Positions 45,599 through 54,601 are shown, counted from the stretch's first letter. The stretch is 64,000 bases of DNA from Actinomycetota bacterium (GCA_003132665.1 PKYN01000001.1:3153-67152), one strand, 5' to 3'. Program-made: numbers and translations. The notes: generated by a model not told the origin, from the letters alone.

Positions 45599-46972
45599 GT
45601 GACGTTTCGCCGCCTGCTCGTTGCCATATGCCTGATGGCCGGAGTGACCGGGCTCGTCCTCTGTCCCTCGCGCAGTGCGGGCGCCGCCCCCAAGAGCGGC
45701 CCGGTGGTCGTCGCTCACTACAAGACGACGATCGACGAGCTCGGCAGCCGCTACCTGAGCGGAGCGCTGCACCAGGCCGAGAGCAAGAACGCACAGGTGC
45801 TGATCGTTCAGCTCGACACGCTCGGCGGCTCAATCACTTCGATGAAGAAAATGGTCGGCGACATACTTGCCTCGCGTGTACCCGTCGTCGTCTGGGTGGG
45901 TCCTTCGGGAGCCGGGGCAGCGTCGGCCGGGACGTTCATCGCGGCCGCTTCGTCCTTCCTGGTGATGGCACCCGCGACCAACATCGGAGCCGCGGCCGTG
46001 GTCGGCTCGCAGGGCCAGAACCTGCCCTCGACCGAGGCCAAGAAGACGACTCAGTTCGTCGCATCGCTGATGCGCTCGATCGCCGTCAAGCGCCATCGCC
46101 CTGTCCTCGCCCTCCAGGCGACGGTATTCAAGGCGCAGGCGTACTCGGCCGAGGAGGCCGTCCGGCTCGGCATCGCCAACGCCGAGATCTCCACTCTAGA
46201 CGGGGTGATCAAGAAGCTGGACGGACTCAGTCTCGCCACCAGCGCCGGCCCGAAGGTCGTGAGTACGGCAGGCGCCCCGATCGATACCATCAACATGGGC
46301 TTTTGGCAGCGCCTGCTAGGCGTTTTGAGTGATCCCAATCTCGTCTTCTTGCTGCTCAGCCTGGGGGGACTCGGTCTTGTTGTCGAGATCTGGACGGGCG
46401 GTAACTCCTGGGTCCCCGGAGGGCTCGGGATCATCTGCCTGCTGGCGGCCTTTGCTGGGCTCAGCGTTCTGCCCTTCTCGTGGGCGGGGCTGGCGTTGAT
46501 CCTGCTTGGGATCATCTTGCTCGGCTTCGAGCTGCACGCACCGGGTCACGTCGTCTTCGGCGCCATGGGTACGACCTCGATCATCCTCGGCGGGATCTTC
46601 CTGCTCGGCTATTTCGGCAGCCCCGGGCTACCCGGATACAACCCGATCGTCAATCGCTGGTTGCTCTTCTCGCTTGCCGCGATCGTCGGTCTGATCGTGC
46701 TGCTGATGGCGCGCGAGGTGCACCTCTCACATCACGGCAAACGCTACGTCAGCCCGGTGGAGAAGAAGGCGCTCGCCGGTCAGACCGCCGAGGTGAACAC
46801 GCGCCTGGCGCCGAACGGCGAGGTCTGGCTCAACGGAGAGGCATGGCAGGCGAAGCTGGAAGGCGGCGGCGCAGCCGAGCCGGGCGAACATGTGAAGGTG
46901 GTCGCGATCGACGGGTTCAGCGTCACCGTGAAGCGGATCGCCGAAAAATCCAAGAAACCCAAGAAGAGCTAG
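45599..46972 (+). CDS. NfeD-family membrane serine protease (ClpP-like plus NfeD OB domain)
   Basis: A 457-residue protein from GTG 45599. A signal peptide (1-28) leads to an extracytoplasmic ClpP-fold protease domain with the nucleophile serine in GAASAGTFIAAAS and a lysine candidate in STEAKKTTQF. Then five helices (about 240-370) and a C-terminal NfeD OB-fold (about 385-450, TAEVNTRLAPNGEVWLNGEAW). Homologues such as PH1510 cleave stomatin. Its partner slipin is the next gene, 10 bases downstream with GGAG before the ATG. Confidence 0.9.
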   Translation: MTFRRLLVAICLMAGVTGLVLCPSRSAGAAPKSGPVVVAHYKTTIDELGSRYLSGALHQAESKNAQVLIVQLDTLGGSITSMKKMVGDILASRVPVVVWVGPSGAGAASAGTFIAAASSFLVMAPATNIGAAAVVGSQGQNLPSTEAKKTTQFVASLMRSIAVKRHRPVLALQATVFKAQAYSAEEAVRLGIANAEISTLDGVIKKLDGLSLATSAGPKVVSTAGAPIDTINMGFWQRLLGVLSDPNLVFLLLSLGGLGLVVEIWTGGNSWVPGGLGIICLLAAFAGLSVLPFSWAGLALILLGIILLGFELHAPGHVVFGAMGTTSIILGGIFLLGYFGSPGLPGYNPIVNRWLLFSLAAIVGLIVLLMAREVHLSHHGKRYVSPVEKKALAGQTAEVNTRLAPNGEVWLNGEAWQAKLEGGGAAEPGEHVKVVAIDGFSVTVKRIAEKSKKPKKS

Positions 46973-46982
46973 GAGAAAACAG

Positions 46983-47780
46983 ATGCCGATCATCAACTTT
47001 GTGCGCGATTACGAGCGCGTCGCGCGGTTCCGTCTCGGCCGCTTCGAAGGCATGAAGGGCCCGGGCGTCGTCTTCAAGATCCCGATCCTGCATCAGGTCA
47101 TGAAGGTCGACACGCGCACCGAAGTGCTCGACATCCCCAAGCAGACGAACATCACCAAGGACAACGTCGCGATCGACATCGACTTTCTCGTCTACATGCG
47201 GATCGACATCAACCAGGCGCAGAAGTCGGTGCTCGAGGTCGAGGACTACCGGCTGGCCGTCGTCGGCCTGGCGACCACGACGCTCCGCGCCGTCGTCGGA
47301 GACATCATCCTCGACGACGTTCTCTCGCAGCGCGACAGGATCAACGAGCTGATCCGCAGCCGGCTCGACCACGAGACCGAGCGTTGGGGCGTGAAGGTCA
47401 CCAACGTCGAGATCCGCGAGTTGACCGTGCCGCCCGAGATCCAGGAGGCGATGAACCGCCAGATGTCGGCCGAGCGCGTGCGCCGCGCGGTCGTGCTCGA
47501 GGCCGAGGGCACCCGCCAGGCGAACATCACCGTCGCCGAGGGCGAGAAGCAGGCCGCGATCCTGCGCGCCGAGGGCCAGCGCCAGGCCGCGATCCTAAAC
47601 GCCGAGGGCCTGGCCAAGGCACTGACGACGATCTCCGCCGAGGCCAAGAAGGTCGATACGAACACGATGGGCCTGCAGTACCTGGACGCGATCAAGAAGC
47701 TGGCCGAAGGCCCGGCGTCGAAGTTCTTCTTCCCGCTCGAGCTGACCAAGCTGGTCGAGCAGTTCGGGCCGGGGAAGTAG
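46983..47780 (+). CDS. Slipin/stomatin-like SPFH protein without membrane anchor
   Basis: A 265-residue SPFH/prohibitin-fold protein. The family-standard segments are VARFRLGRFEGMKGPGVVFKIP, NVAIDIDFLVYMRI, KSVLEVEDYRLAV, LDDVLSQRDRINELIRSRLD and a coiled coil with repeated AEGEKQAAILRAEG. The hydrophobic N-terminal hairpin found in most slipins is missing; the protein starts MPIINFVRDYERVARF. It should form a ring and be a substrate or partner of NfeD. Confidence 0.92.
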   Translation: MPIINFVRDYERVARFRLGRFEGMKGPGVVFKIPILHQVMKVDTRTEVLDIPKQTNITKDNVAIDIDFLVYMRIDINQAQKSVLEVEDYRLAVVGLATTTLRAVVGDIILDDVLSQRDRINELIRSRLDHETERWGVKVTNVEIRELTVPPEIQEAMNRQMSAERVRRAVVLEAEGTRQANITVAEGEKQAAILRAEGQRQAAILNAEGLAKALTTISAEAKKVDTNTMGLQYLDAIKKLAEGPASKFFFPLELTKLVEQFGPGK

Positions 47781-47799
47781 AGCTCTTACTCTTCGCGGC

Positions 47800-47827
47800 G
47801 CGCCTGGCACACCTCGGTGCCAGGCGC
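47800..47827. terminator. Hairpin between convergent slipin and OsmC genes
   Basis: An 11-bp perfect stem (GCGCCTGGCAC) with a six-base loop. It lies 20 bases after the slipin stop and 63 bases before the OsmC stop. No T-tract on either side, so it is a possible bidirectional Rho-dependent or 3'-end hairpin. Confidence 0.4.
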
Positions 47828-47890
47828 CGCCACGGAGCGTTGGCAGAGCGGTCGCTCGAGGCGCGTTCCGGCGCCCGGAGATGGCTCCAG

Positions 47891-48331
47891 CTAGGCGGCT
47901 GCCGGCTCGAACGCCGTCACCGCGAGCGTGATCTCCAGGCCTTTCAGCGCCTGGGAAACCGGGCAGTTCGTCTTTGCCTGCTCGGCCTTGGCCCGGAACA
48001 CGTCCTCGCTGAGACCGGACACGCGGCCGCTCAACTCGAGCTCCGACTTGGTGATGCCGGTGCCCGGGATGAAGGTGACCGTCGAGCGCACGTCGAGCTT
48101 TTCCGGCGGCGTCCCGCCCTCGGCCAGGAGCATCGAGAAAGCCATGGCGAAGCAAGAGGCGTGCGCGGCGGCGATCAACTCCTCGGGGCTGGTCTTTCCA
48201 TCCGAGGACTCGGCCCTGGCGAGCCAGGTGACCGGCAGCTTGCCGAGTGCTCCGCTACCGCTCGACTCGATCATCCCCGCGCCGTCGAGCAACCCACCCT
48301 TCCAACTGACGGCTGCAGTTCTCTTGGCCAT
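47891..48331 (-). CDS. OsmC/Ohr-family thiol peroxidase
   Basis: A 146-residue peroxiredoxin-like protein. It has KTSPEELIAAAHASCFAMAFS with the first catalytic cysteine (about residue 60) and KTNCPVSQAL with the second (about 121), plus LDVRSTVTF. The spacing matches OsmC rather than Ohr. It reduces organic hydroperoxides using a dithiol partner. Cytosolic, transcribed alone between the slipin and DUF1385 genes. Confidence 0.92.
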   Translation of the reverse strand: MAKRTAAVSWKGGLLDGAGMIESSGSGALGKLPVTWLARAESSDGKTSPEELIAAAHASCFAMAFSMLLAEGGTPPEKLDVRSTVTFIPGTGITKSELELSGRVSGLSEDVFRAKAEQAKTNCPVSQALKGLEITLAVTAFEPAAA

Positions 48332-48428
48332 CTCGCGCTCCCCTCTCGCTCACGACAACGCCTGTCAGCACGGGGTTTATCCGGCGACCGCGAGTCCAAA
48401 CCCCGGCGCAGCGCCCCGCGCTCGGAAG

Positions 48429-49472
48429 CTAGGCGATCACGTCGATCGGCCGCGCGGTGGCGCCGATCGAGAGCTCTGATGCGCGTGCGGTCTCGAGCTC
48501 GTAGACGCGCTTGAAGGCGGCGATCGACACCTCGAGCTGATCGCGATCGGGCTCGCGAGTCGTCAACCGTTGAAGCCAGAGGCCCGGTGCCAGAAGCGTC
48601 TTCAAGATCCGGTTCGAGCGATGCTTGCCGGCAAAACGGATCAGCTCGTAGGCGATGCCGGCGATCGGGAAGAGCATGACGATCCGGCTGACGATCAGCC
48701 AGGGCAGGGTCAGGTGCCCGACGATCAAGCCGAGAGTCCAGTAGACGAGGATGGCGATCACCATCACCCAGAGCAGGAAGGCGGTGCCGCAGCGAGGATG
48801 GATGACGCTGTAGGGCTCGACCTTCTCGGGGGTCAGCTCCTCTTTCGCTTCGTAGGCGTTGATGACCTTGTGCTCGGCGCCGTGGTAGGACCAGAGGCGG
48901 CGTATGTCCGGGAGCAGTCCGACGAGCGCCATGTAGGCGATCAGCACCGTCACCCTGAGCGCGCCCTCGACGAGCACGAAGGCGCCGTTTGAGAGATGCG
49001 GAAACACGAGGCGCGTGGTCGCCGCCGGCCCGACCTTGAACAACGCGAGCGCAAACGCGATCGAGAAGACGAACATCAGGACGATGGCCCAGCGGCCAAG
49101 CTCTACGCCCTCCCCCTCCTCCTCGCCTTCGGCGGCGTACTCGGTCGAGATGGCAAGCGCGCGGAAGCCGATCGCGAGCGACTCGCCGAGCGCCATTACT
49201 CCCCTGATGACGGGCAGCCTGAAGATCAGGTGGCGCTTCATCAGAGAATCCACCGGATGCCAGACCTCAGCCACCTCGCCATTTGGCTTGCGCACCGCCA
49301 GCGACCAGTAGGAGGGGCTGCGCATCATCACGCCCTCGATCACGGCCTGGCCGCCGTACATCATCTTCGACTGCTTGGCGACCAGGGGTAGCGAAAGCAA
49401 GCGCCGTAGACGCCTTCCCTCGGGTTTTACCGTCGCAACGCGGACGACCGGCTTGCGCGACCGAAAGAGCAT
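48429..49472 (-). CDS. DUF1385 membrane metal-dependent enzyme family protein
   Basis: A 347-residue protein of the DUF1385 family, always next to rpmE/prfA in many Gram-positives. It has KMMYGGQAVIEGVMMRSPSYW, LPVIRGVMALGESL, the histidine motif YHGAEHKVINAYEA and PRCGTAFLLWVM. There are five to six membrane helices. Function unknown; the conserved HGAEH and PRCGT segments suggest a metal-dependent membrane enzyme. It sits just downstream of rpmE (13 bases). Confidence 0.9.
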   Translation of the reverse strand: MLFRSRKPVVRVATVKPEGRRLRRLLSLPLVAKQSKMMYGGQAVIEGVMMRSPSYWSLAVRKPNGEVAEVWHPVDSLMKRHLIFRLPVIRGVMALGESLAIGFRALAISTEYAAEGEEEGEGVELGRWAIVLMFVFSIAFALALFKVGPAATTRLVFPHLSNGAFVLVEGALRVTVLIAYMALVGLLPDIRRLWSYHGAEHKVINAYEAKEELTPEKVEPYSVIHPRCGTAFLLWVMVIAILVYWTLGLIVGHLTLPWLIVSRIVMLFPIAGIAYELIRFAGKHRSNRILKTLLAPGLWLQRLTTREPDRDQLEVSIAAFKRVYELETARASELSIGATARPIDVIA

Positions 49473-49485
49473 CGGCCCGGGAGGC

Positions 49486-49713
49486 TCACGCCTTCTTGGC
49501 GCGAGTTGCCTTGTCGGCCTTTTCTAGCCGGCGCTGGAAGCGCTCGACGCGGCCGCCGGTATCGACGAGCTTTTGCTTGCCCGTATAGAAGGGGTGGCAG
49601 GCGGAGCAGATCTCGACGTGGAGCTCGGGCTTTACCGAGCGCGTCTCGAACTCGTTGCCGCAGGCGCAACGAACGATCGTGCGCATGTATTCGGGATGGA
49701 TATCAGCCTTCAT
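49486..49713 (-). CDS. rpmE: 50S ribosomal protein L31 (zinc form)
   Basis: A 75-residue ribosomal protein that starts [22 protein letters not shown]. It has the zinc-binding cysteine pairs C-A-C and C-S-A-C ([19 protein letters not shown]), so it is the C+ paralogue normally made when zinc is sufficient. The C-terminal extension is basic ([11 protein letters not shown]). The ATG at 49713 overlaps the end of the threonine ammonia-lyase gene by 11 bases. Confidence 0.96.
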   Translation of the reverse strand: MKADIHPEYMRTIVRCACGNEFETRSVKPELHVEICSACHPFYTGKQKLVDTGGRVERFQRRLEKADKATRAKKA

Positions 49714-50683
49714 CTGGATCGAGGATACCAGAGGCGGTACGGGGCGCCACGTTGCCACCGGAGACAACAGCTATCACGGTCGTCCCGGGCTCGGGCTTGT
49801 AGACGCCGGCCAGAAGCGCAGCGGTCGAGACGGCGCCCGCCGCCTCGCAGGCGAGCTTGGCGCGCTGATAGAGGAAGCGCATGCCCTCGCGAATCTCCTG
49901 CTCGCTGACTAAAACGACGTCGTCGACCTTGTCCTTGGCGATGGCAATGCAGTGATGACCCGCAAAAGGCGCCGAAAGTCCGTCGGCGATCGAGTCGGGC
50001 TTGACGCGAACCCACTGGCCTCCGGCCAGACCCGCGTACAGCGCCGCCGATTGCTCGGGCTCGACGCCGATCACCTTGACGTCGGGCCGTAGCGCCTTGA
50101 CCGCGACGGCGATGCCCGCGACGAGCCCGCCGCCACCCACAGGTACCAGGATCGCGCCGACCTCGGGATTGTCCTCGAGCATTTCCAGCCCGAGCGTGCC
50201 CTGGCCCGCGATGATGAAGGGGTCGTCGAAGGGATGAACCATGACCATCCCGGTCTCTTCGACCAGCTCGTCGGCGCGGTCGAAGGCCTCGTTCGCGTCG
50301 GCGGCCTCGAGATCGACATCGGCGCCGTAGGCGCGCGTGGCGGCGATCTTCTGCGGGCTGGCGCCCTCCCACATCACGACCCTGCTGGCGATTCCCTCCA
50401 GCGAAGCGCCGTAGGCGATCGCCTGGGCGTGGTTGCCCGCCGAGACGCCGATAACTCCGCGGGCCTTCTCCTCGTTTGTGAGCGTGGCCAACTTGGAGAG
50501 GACGCCTCGGGCCTTGAAGGCGCCCGTGCGCTGGAAGAGCTCGGCCTTGAGCAGGACGTTCGCGCCGGTGAGCTCGCTCAACTGAGCCGAAGAGAAGGTC
50601 GGCGTGTGGTGCAGGCGGTCGCCTATCGCCTCGCGTGCTGCGAGCACTTCGTCGATGCCGATCTTTCTCAGCTCTGAGTTCAT
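49703..50683 (-). CDS. Threonine ammonia-lyase, short form without regulatory domain
   Basis: A 326-residue fold-type II PLP enzyme that deaminates threonine (or serine) to a 2-oxoacid. The PLP lysine lies in [14 protein letters not shown], the phosphate-binding loop is [11 protein letters not shown], and the chain ends at VSGGNVAP. There is no C-terminal ACT/ThrA-like domain, so it resembles catabolic TdcB more than biosynthetic IlvA with isoleucine feedback. A long hairpin sits 19 bases upstream of the start. Confidence 0.9.
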   Translation of the reverse strand: MNSELRKIGIDEVLAAREAIGDRLHHTPTFSSAQLSELTGANVLLKAELFQRTGAFKARGVLSKLATLTNEEKARGVIGVSAGNHAQAIAYGASLEGIASRVVMWEGASPQKIAATRAYGADVDLEAADANEAFDRADELVEETGMVMVHPFDDPFIIAGQGTLGLEMLEDNPEVGAILVPVGGGGLVAGIAVAVKALRPDVKVIGVEPEQSAALYAGLAGGQWVRVKPDSIADGLSAPFAGHHCIAIAKDKVDDVVLVSEQEIREGMRFLYQRAKLACEAAGAVSTAALLAGVYKPEPGTTVIAVVSGGNVAPRTASGILDPDEG

Positions 50684-50701
50684 GAGCTAATCGTATCTTT
50701 C

Positions 50702-50744
50702 CGGCCAAAAGTCCGCCCGCAAAGCGGGCGAGGACTTTCGGCCG
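50702..50744. other. 18-bp imperfect hairpin upstream of the threonine ammonia-lyase gene
   Basis: Stem 702-706/740-744, 708-714/732-738 and 715-720/724-729 with one mismatch and a two-base bulge around loop AAA. It lies immediately upstream of the GGAAAGA Shine-Dalgarno of the lyase. Could be a leader structure affecting translation or an extragenic palindrome. Confidence 0.5.
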
Positions 50745-50922
50745 TGTGACCTCTGTTTACGAGTCACCGCGCCAGCAGCGCGAGTGCCTCGTCTGCTCCT
50801 AGATGTGTGCTCGGCTGGCCGTGAGTGTGGTCAGTGTTCGGGGTGAGCAAGCCGTGGGTTGGCGTTTTGTGAGCCGCGTCCGCGCAGGTCGGTCGCGGCG
50901 GCCAGGAGCAAAGCGCTTTCCA

Positions 50923-50950
50923 CCGACGAAAGTCGCCAGACTTTTGTCGG
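50923..50950. other. 12-bp hairpin upstream of the M23 peptidase gene
   Basis: CCGACGAAAGTC, four-base loop GCCA, GACTTTTGTCGG, with one G-T wobble. Shares AAAGTC/GACTTT with the hairpin at 50702-50744. No T-tract. Confidence 0.45.
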
Positions 50951-51015
50951 CTAGAGCGGAACAGCTTCCATGGACATTGATAGGGTCCCGCGCTGCGGTC
51001 TGCTGGGCACACGAA

Positions 51016-51903
51016 ATGCGGAAGAGACACTTTCTACAGGGGCTCTCGCTGGCGATCGTCGCCTCGGCGCTCGTCGTGCCGCTCGCCTCGGGCGGTCGCA
51101 GGGCCGTGCCGCGAATCGTCTTCCCGGTCGTCGGGCCCGTCACCTACACGAACGACTTCGGCGACTCGCGCGGGCGCCTGTCCCATCAGGGCAACGACAT
51201 CCTCGCGGCGAAGAAGTCGCTCGCAGTGGCCGCGGAAGACGGCAAGGTCACGTTCTGGACCAGCTCGGTCAGCGCCGGCTGCATGCTCTACCTGTACGGG
51301 CGCAGCGGAACGATGTACGAGTACATCCACCTGAACAACGACCGCACGATGAAGAACGACAACAAGGGCAAGTGCGTCGCGGGCACCTCCTACGCCAAGG
51401 GCCTCTCCAACGGCGCTCGCGTCGTGGCCGGGCAGCCGATCGGCTTCGTGGGCGACTCGGGCGACGCCAACGGGATCGCTGCCCATCTCCACTTCGAGGT
51501 ACACCCCCGTGGCGGGCATGCCGTCAGTCCCTACAGCTATCTCAAGCGTGCTCGGGTGCTTCTCTTCGCGGCCAAGCAGGGCGCGCAGGTATCGCTGACG
51601 TTGAAGGGGAAGCTGATCGCAATCGATTCCACGGTCGGGACTCTGAGCATGCAGGTGAGCGGCCTGACCAGCTCGACCGGGCTCAACCTCAAGAAGTTCT
51701 CGCGCACGGTCACTCTCGAGCTTTCGCCCGACACGACGGCGGTCTACGACTACGGCGCCGATCTCTCCTTCGACAAGCTCGGCGACCTCGCTCCCGGCTC
51801 ATCGATCGTGGTCGAGACGGCAGCCTCCCCGGCGACGCTCGCGACCGAGTCGGGCGCGGCGCTGTCGCTCGTAACCTCGGCGGTTACGATCATGACCGAC
51901 TAG
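51016..51903 (+). CDS. Exported M23-family (LytM-like) endopeptidase
   Basis: A 295-residue exported protein with a signal peptide (MRKRHFLQGLSLAIVASALVV...). The M23 domain has the zinc ligands in RLSHQGNDI (His57, Asp61) and HLHFEV (His157, His159), so all metal ligands are in place. It should cleave peptidoglycan cross-bridges or act as a LytM activator. The last 110 residues form a beta-domain of unknown role. ATG 51016 was chosen because it opens directly on the signal peptide. Confidence 0.9.
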   Translation: MRKRHFLQGLSLAIVASALVVPLASGGRRAVPRIVFPVVGPVTYTNDFGDSRGRLSHQGNDILAAKKSLAVAAEDGKVTFWTSSVSAGCMLYLYGRSGTMYEYIHLNNDRTMKNDNKGKCVAGTSYAKGLSNGARVVAGQPIGFVGDSGDANGIAAHLHFEVHPRGGHAVSPYSYLKRARVLLFAAKQGAQVSLTLKGKLIAIDSTVGTLSMQVSGLTSSTGLNLKKFSRTVTLELSPDTTAVYDYGADLSFDKLGDLAPGSSIVVETAASPATLATESGAALSLVTSAVTIMTD

Positions 51904-51935
51904 GCGAAGCGGCGGCTCGGAAAGGAGCGCGAGAA

Positions 51936-52355
51936 ATGAAGGGAGTGGAGGCGCGCCGTAAGGCCCTGGCGCTCGTCGAGAGATCCGGAATCGCCCTGGT
52001 GGGATCGAACAGCGGCGACGGCCATCCCTGGATCAAGGCGATGCTGAAGATGGAGACCGAGGACCTGAAGACGGTCTGGTTCAGCACCAACACCTCCTCC
52101 AAGCGAGTGGCGCAATTCCGGGAGGATCCTCGCGCCTGCGTCTACTTCGTCGATTTCTCCGATTGGATGGGCCTGATGCTGATCGGGCAGGTCAAGATTC
52201 TGAGCGACCCGGAGTCGAGGCAGAGAATTTGGCGCGAGGGGTACGAGACGTACTACCCGCTCGGCGTCAGCGACCCCGATTACACCGTGCTGCGTTTCAG
52301 TGCCGCGAGCGCGAACTACTACCACCAGATCGACAACCTCACGTTCGAGCCCTAG
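51936..52355 (+). CDS. PPOX-fold (pyridoxamine 5'-phosphate oxidase-like) protein
   Basis: A 139-residue split-barrel flavin- or heme-type protein. It reads MKGVEARRKALALVERSGIALVGSNSGDGHPWIKAML, then TVWFSTNTSSKRVAQFREDPRACVYFVD, matching the general stress protein 26-like subgroup. Good Shine-Dalgarno (AAAGGAG) before ATG 51936. Cofactor (FMN, F420 or heme) cannot be told. Follows the M23 gene in the same direction by 32 bases. Confidence 0.88.
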   Translation: MKGVEARRKALALVERSGIALVGSNSGDGHPWIKAMLKMETEDLKTVWFSTNTSSKRVAQFREDPRACVYFVDFSDWMGLMLIGQVKILSDPESRQRIWREGYETYYPLGVSDPDYTVLRFSAASANYYHQIDNLTFEP

Positions 52356-52404
52356 AGTCGCCGGGCGCGCCGGGCGGCGATTGCCGCGACAAGCTTTCGG
52401 CGGA

Positions 52405-52797
52405 CTAGTTGATCTGCTCGCGCAAGAACTCGACGATCGCCCCGGTCGTGGCGCCCGGAGTAAAGACCTCGGCGACGCCGCCCTTCTTGAGCGCTTTCGC
52501 CTCGTCGTCGGGAATGGTTCCACCGACCAGCACGAGCACGTCGTCGGCGCCTTGACGATGCAGTCCCTCGACCACTCGCGGAACCAGCGTCATGTGCGCT
52601 CCCGAGAGGATCGAGAGCCCCACCGCGTCGGCATCCTCCTGAATCGCCGTCTCGACGATCTGGTCGGGCGTCTGGTGCAGCCCGGTGTAAATGACTTCCA
52701 TGCCGGCATCGCGCAGGGCGCGCGCAACCACCTTGGCACCGCGGTCGTGGCCGTCCAGCCCGGGCTTGGCAATGACTATCCGGATCGGATCGGGCAC
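52405..52797 (-). CDS. B12-binding subunit of a methylmalonyl-CoA-type mutase
   Basis: A 130-residue stand-alone cobalamin-binding domain. It has [31 protein letters not shown] with the cobalt-ligating D-x-H-x-x-G motif, GLSILSGAH and [12 protein letters not shown]. It is the small subunit of split acyl-CoA mutases; the large catalytic subunit is not in the window. GTG 52797 is preferred, since the next 25 bases contain the stop of the adenosyltransferase gene. Supplies the coenzyme-dependent partner to the next gene. Confidence 0.9.
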   Translation of the reverse strand: MPDPIRIVIAKPGLDGHDRGAKVVARALRDAGMEVIYTGLHQTPDQIVETAIQEDADAVGLSILSGAHMTLVPRVVEGLHRQGADDVLVLVGGTIPDDEAKALKKGGVAEVFTPGATTGAIVEFLREQIN

Positions 52798-52822
52798 GGC
52801 CGCAGTATAGGATCCCGCGCCC

Positions 52823-53407
52823 CTATTCGGAGGCACCCGGCCGCCAGAGCCGCTCGCCCGCGTCGGCGGAAGCGACGCGGGCGAAGATGAAGAGGAGATC
52901 CGCGAGCCGGTTCAGGTAGACCGCGACGAGGGAATTCTGTGGGCGCTCATGCGCCGCGGCGAGCACGTCCCGTTCGGCGCGGCGGCAGACCGTTCGCGCC
53001 AGATGCAGGCGCGCTCCGGCCTCGCCGCCGCCGGCCAGGACGAAGCTGCGCAGCGGCTCGAGCTCGGCGTTCAGCTCGTCGCAGAGTCGCTCGAGCGACT
53101 CGACACGCTCCGGACCGATGCGCAGCCGCTCGCGCGCACCTCCGGCCGGCGGGACGCTGAGATCGGCGCCCAGATCGAAAAGCTCGTTCTGAATTCGCTC
53201 CAGCGGCAAACGCAGTCGCTCGGGTGGAGCGGCGGCCAGCGCCAGGCCGATTGCGGCACCCAGCTCGTCGAGCGATCCGATCGCCGCAATCAGAGGATCG
53301 GTCTTCGCCGTTCGCGTACCGTCGCCGAGGCTGGTCTCGCCGCCGTCGCCCGCGCGGGTGTAGATGTGCGTGAGGCGAACCGGCTCATCCCGTTTGGACT
53401 CCGTCAT
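52823..53407 (-). CDS. Cob(I)alamin adenosyltransferase (PduO type)
   Basis: A 194-residue four-helix-bundle enzyme that makes adenosylcobalamin. The N-terminal ATP motif is [20 protein letters not shown]; the core has [14 protein letters not shown] and [14 protein letters not shown], and the C-terminal [17 protein letters not shown] 53407 is preceded by GGGAG. Placed directly upstream of the B12-binding mutase subunit, which needs its product. Cytosolic. Probably connected to the corrinoid uptake operon at 1.4-5.6 kb (inference). Confidence 0.95.
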   Translation of the reverse strand: MTESKRDEPVRLTHIYTRAGDGGETSLGDGTRTAKTDPLIAAIGSLDELGAAIGLALAAAPPERLRLPLERIQNELFDLGADLSVPPAGGARERLRIGPERVESLERLCDELNAELEPLRSFVLAGGGEAGARLHLARTVCRRAERDVLAAAHERPQNSLVAVYLNRLADLLFIFARVASADAGERLWRPGASE

Positions 53408-53569
53408 TTCTCCCTTTTCCTTCGACGTCACGATCGCCTATTCTCATCATCTACCTGTTTCGGTTCTATCTTTACCGACAACGAGCGATAGATACTCAGG
53501 CTTCAGGGCACACGCGCCGATACAGGCACCAAGCACGAACGGCCGTGACAAGGAGAAGACGATCAATCC

Positions 53570-54601
53570 ATGAGCGATCAAGGCGCAGAAGGACAGGTTC
53601 CCGAGCCCCCCGGGCTTGAAGGTAGGGGCGAGATGCCGCCGCGCCCAACGGTGCGCGAGAGCTTCCGCCGCGGCCTCTTCGTTCGCCTGCCGACCGAAGA
53701 CGATGCCGAAGGGGTCGCCGGATCCGAGCAGGGCCAGGGTATTGCCGACCAGTACCCCGAGCAGGTCGCCGATCCGTACCCGGGTTGGCGCCAGGCGGCC
53801 GACGGCAGCTGGGAAGCCGTGAGCCCGGAGGCCATCGCCTACGTCGAAAGCACCGAGCCGGCCGCTCCCGAGCCCGCCTATCCCGAGATCGACCAGAGCG
53901 CGAACTTCGCCTCGGTCGCCGGTGGAGAGCCGTTCATCCACGACGAGGCCGCCGCCGACGCTCCGGCCTGGACATTCGCTCCCGAGCAGGATTTCTCTCA
54001 AGTCGCCGAGGAGGCGGTCGTCCCTGTGACGCCGCAGCTACCCGAGATCGTGGCCGGAGTAATGCCAGAAGTCGCGCCAGAACCGGTTGCGGAAGTTGCG
54101 CCCGAGCCCGCGCTCGACGCGGCGCCCGAGCAAGTGGCCGAGGTCGCTCCCGAGCCGGCCGAAGTCGCGCCCGAGCCGGTGGCTGAGATTGCGCCGGTCG
54201 TCGAGCCCGTGCCCGAAGCGGCGCCCGAGCCGGTGGCGGAAACCCCGCCTGAGGCGACGGACGAAGCGTCACCGGCCGCGGAGGATTCTGTCGCCGGAGC
54301 CGGTCTCTACATCCCGAGCGACGTCGAGTTGCTCGAGGGCGACATGCCTCTCTACGGTGAGAAGGAGAACGTGCCGCCGCGCTTCGCGGGCTCCGGACTC
54401 GGCGAGCCTTTCTTCATCGAGTTCGCCGACTTGGCGCGAACGCTGACCGGCCTGCGCCGCCTGCTCCCGAAGGGAACGCGGCTCACGTACAACTACGACT
54501 ACGAGCGGGCCTGGGTCAGGACCTCCGCCGACATCGATCTTCCCTCCTTCGCCGAGCGCATCGAGACGCCCGCGGCAGAGGGCGAAACAGCGTCGTCCTG
54601 A
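53570..54601 (+). CDS. Acidic Ala/Pro/Glu/Val-repeat protein upstream of trp
   Basis: A 343-residue protein. The N-terminal 40 residues have a basic helix (PTVRESFRRGLFVRLPTED). Residues about 55-90 hold DPYPGWRQAADGSWEAVS, a short W-x-x-x-x-DGSW motif. The middle (about 145-235) is a low-complexity spacer of repeats such as APEPVAEV. The C-terminal 90 residues look folded, with ADLARTLTGLRRLLPKGTRL and YDYERAWVRTSADIDL. No signal peptide. Not recognised. The repeats may act as a flexible spacer. It could be read into the trp leader. Confidence 0.65.
   Translation: MSDQGAEGQVPEPPGLEGRGEMPPRPTVRESFRRGLFVRLPTEDDAEGVAGSEQGQGIADQYPEQVADPYPGWRQAADGSWEAVSPEAIAYVESTEPAAPEPAYPEIDQSANFASVAGGEPFIHDEAAADAPAWTFAPEQDFSQVAEEAVVPVTPQLPEIVAGVMPEVAPEPVAEVAPEPALDAAPEQVAEVAPEPAEVAPEPVAEIAPVVEPVPEAAPEPVAETPPEATDEASPAAEDSVAGAGLYIPSDVELLEGDMPLYGEKENVPPRFAGSGLGEPFFIEFADLARTLTGLRRLLPKGTRLTYNYDYERAWVRTSADIDLPSFAERIETPAAEGETASS

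Larger units (their letters stand above)
50684..51015. other. Intergenic region with two hairpins
   Basis: About 330 bases separate divergent tdcB-like and M23 peptidase genes. Two long stem-loops are present (50702-50744 and 50923-50950), both with AAAGTC/GACTTT in their arms. No gene, tRNA or recognisable riboswitch was found in between. The M23 ATG follows 65 bases after the second hairpin. Confidence 0.55.

Noticed and set aside
50745-51015. A possible cyclic di-AMP (ydaO) riboswitch before the M23 gene
   Set aside because: GGGGTGAGCAAGCCGTGGG is vaguely like one conserved block, but the remaining blocks and spacing are absent.
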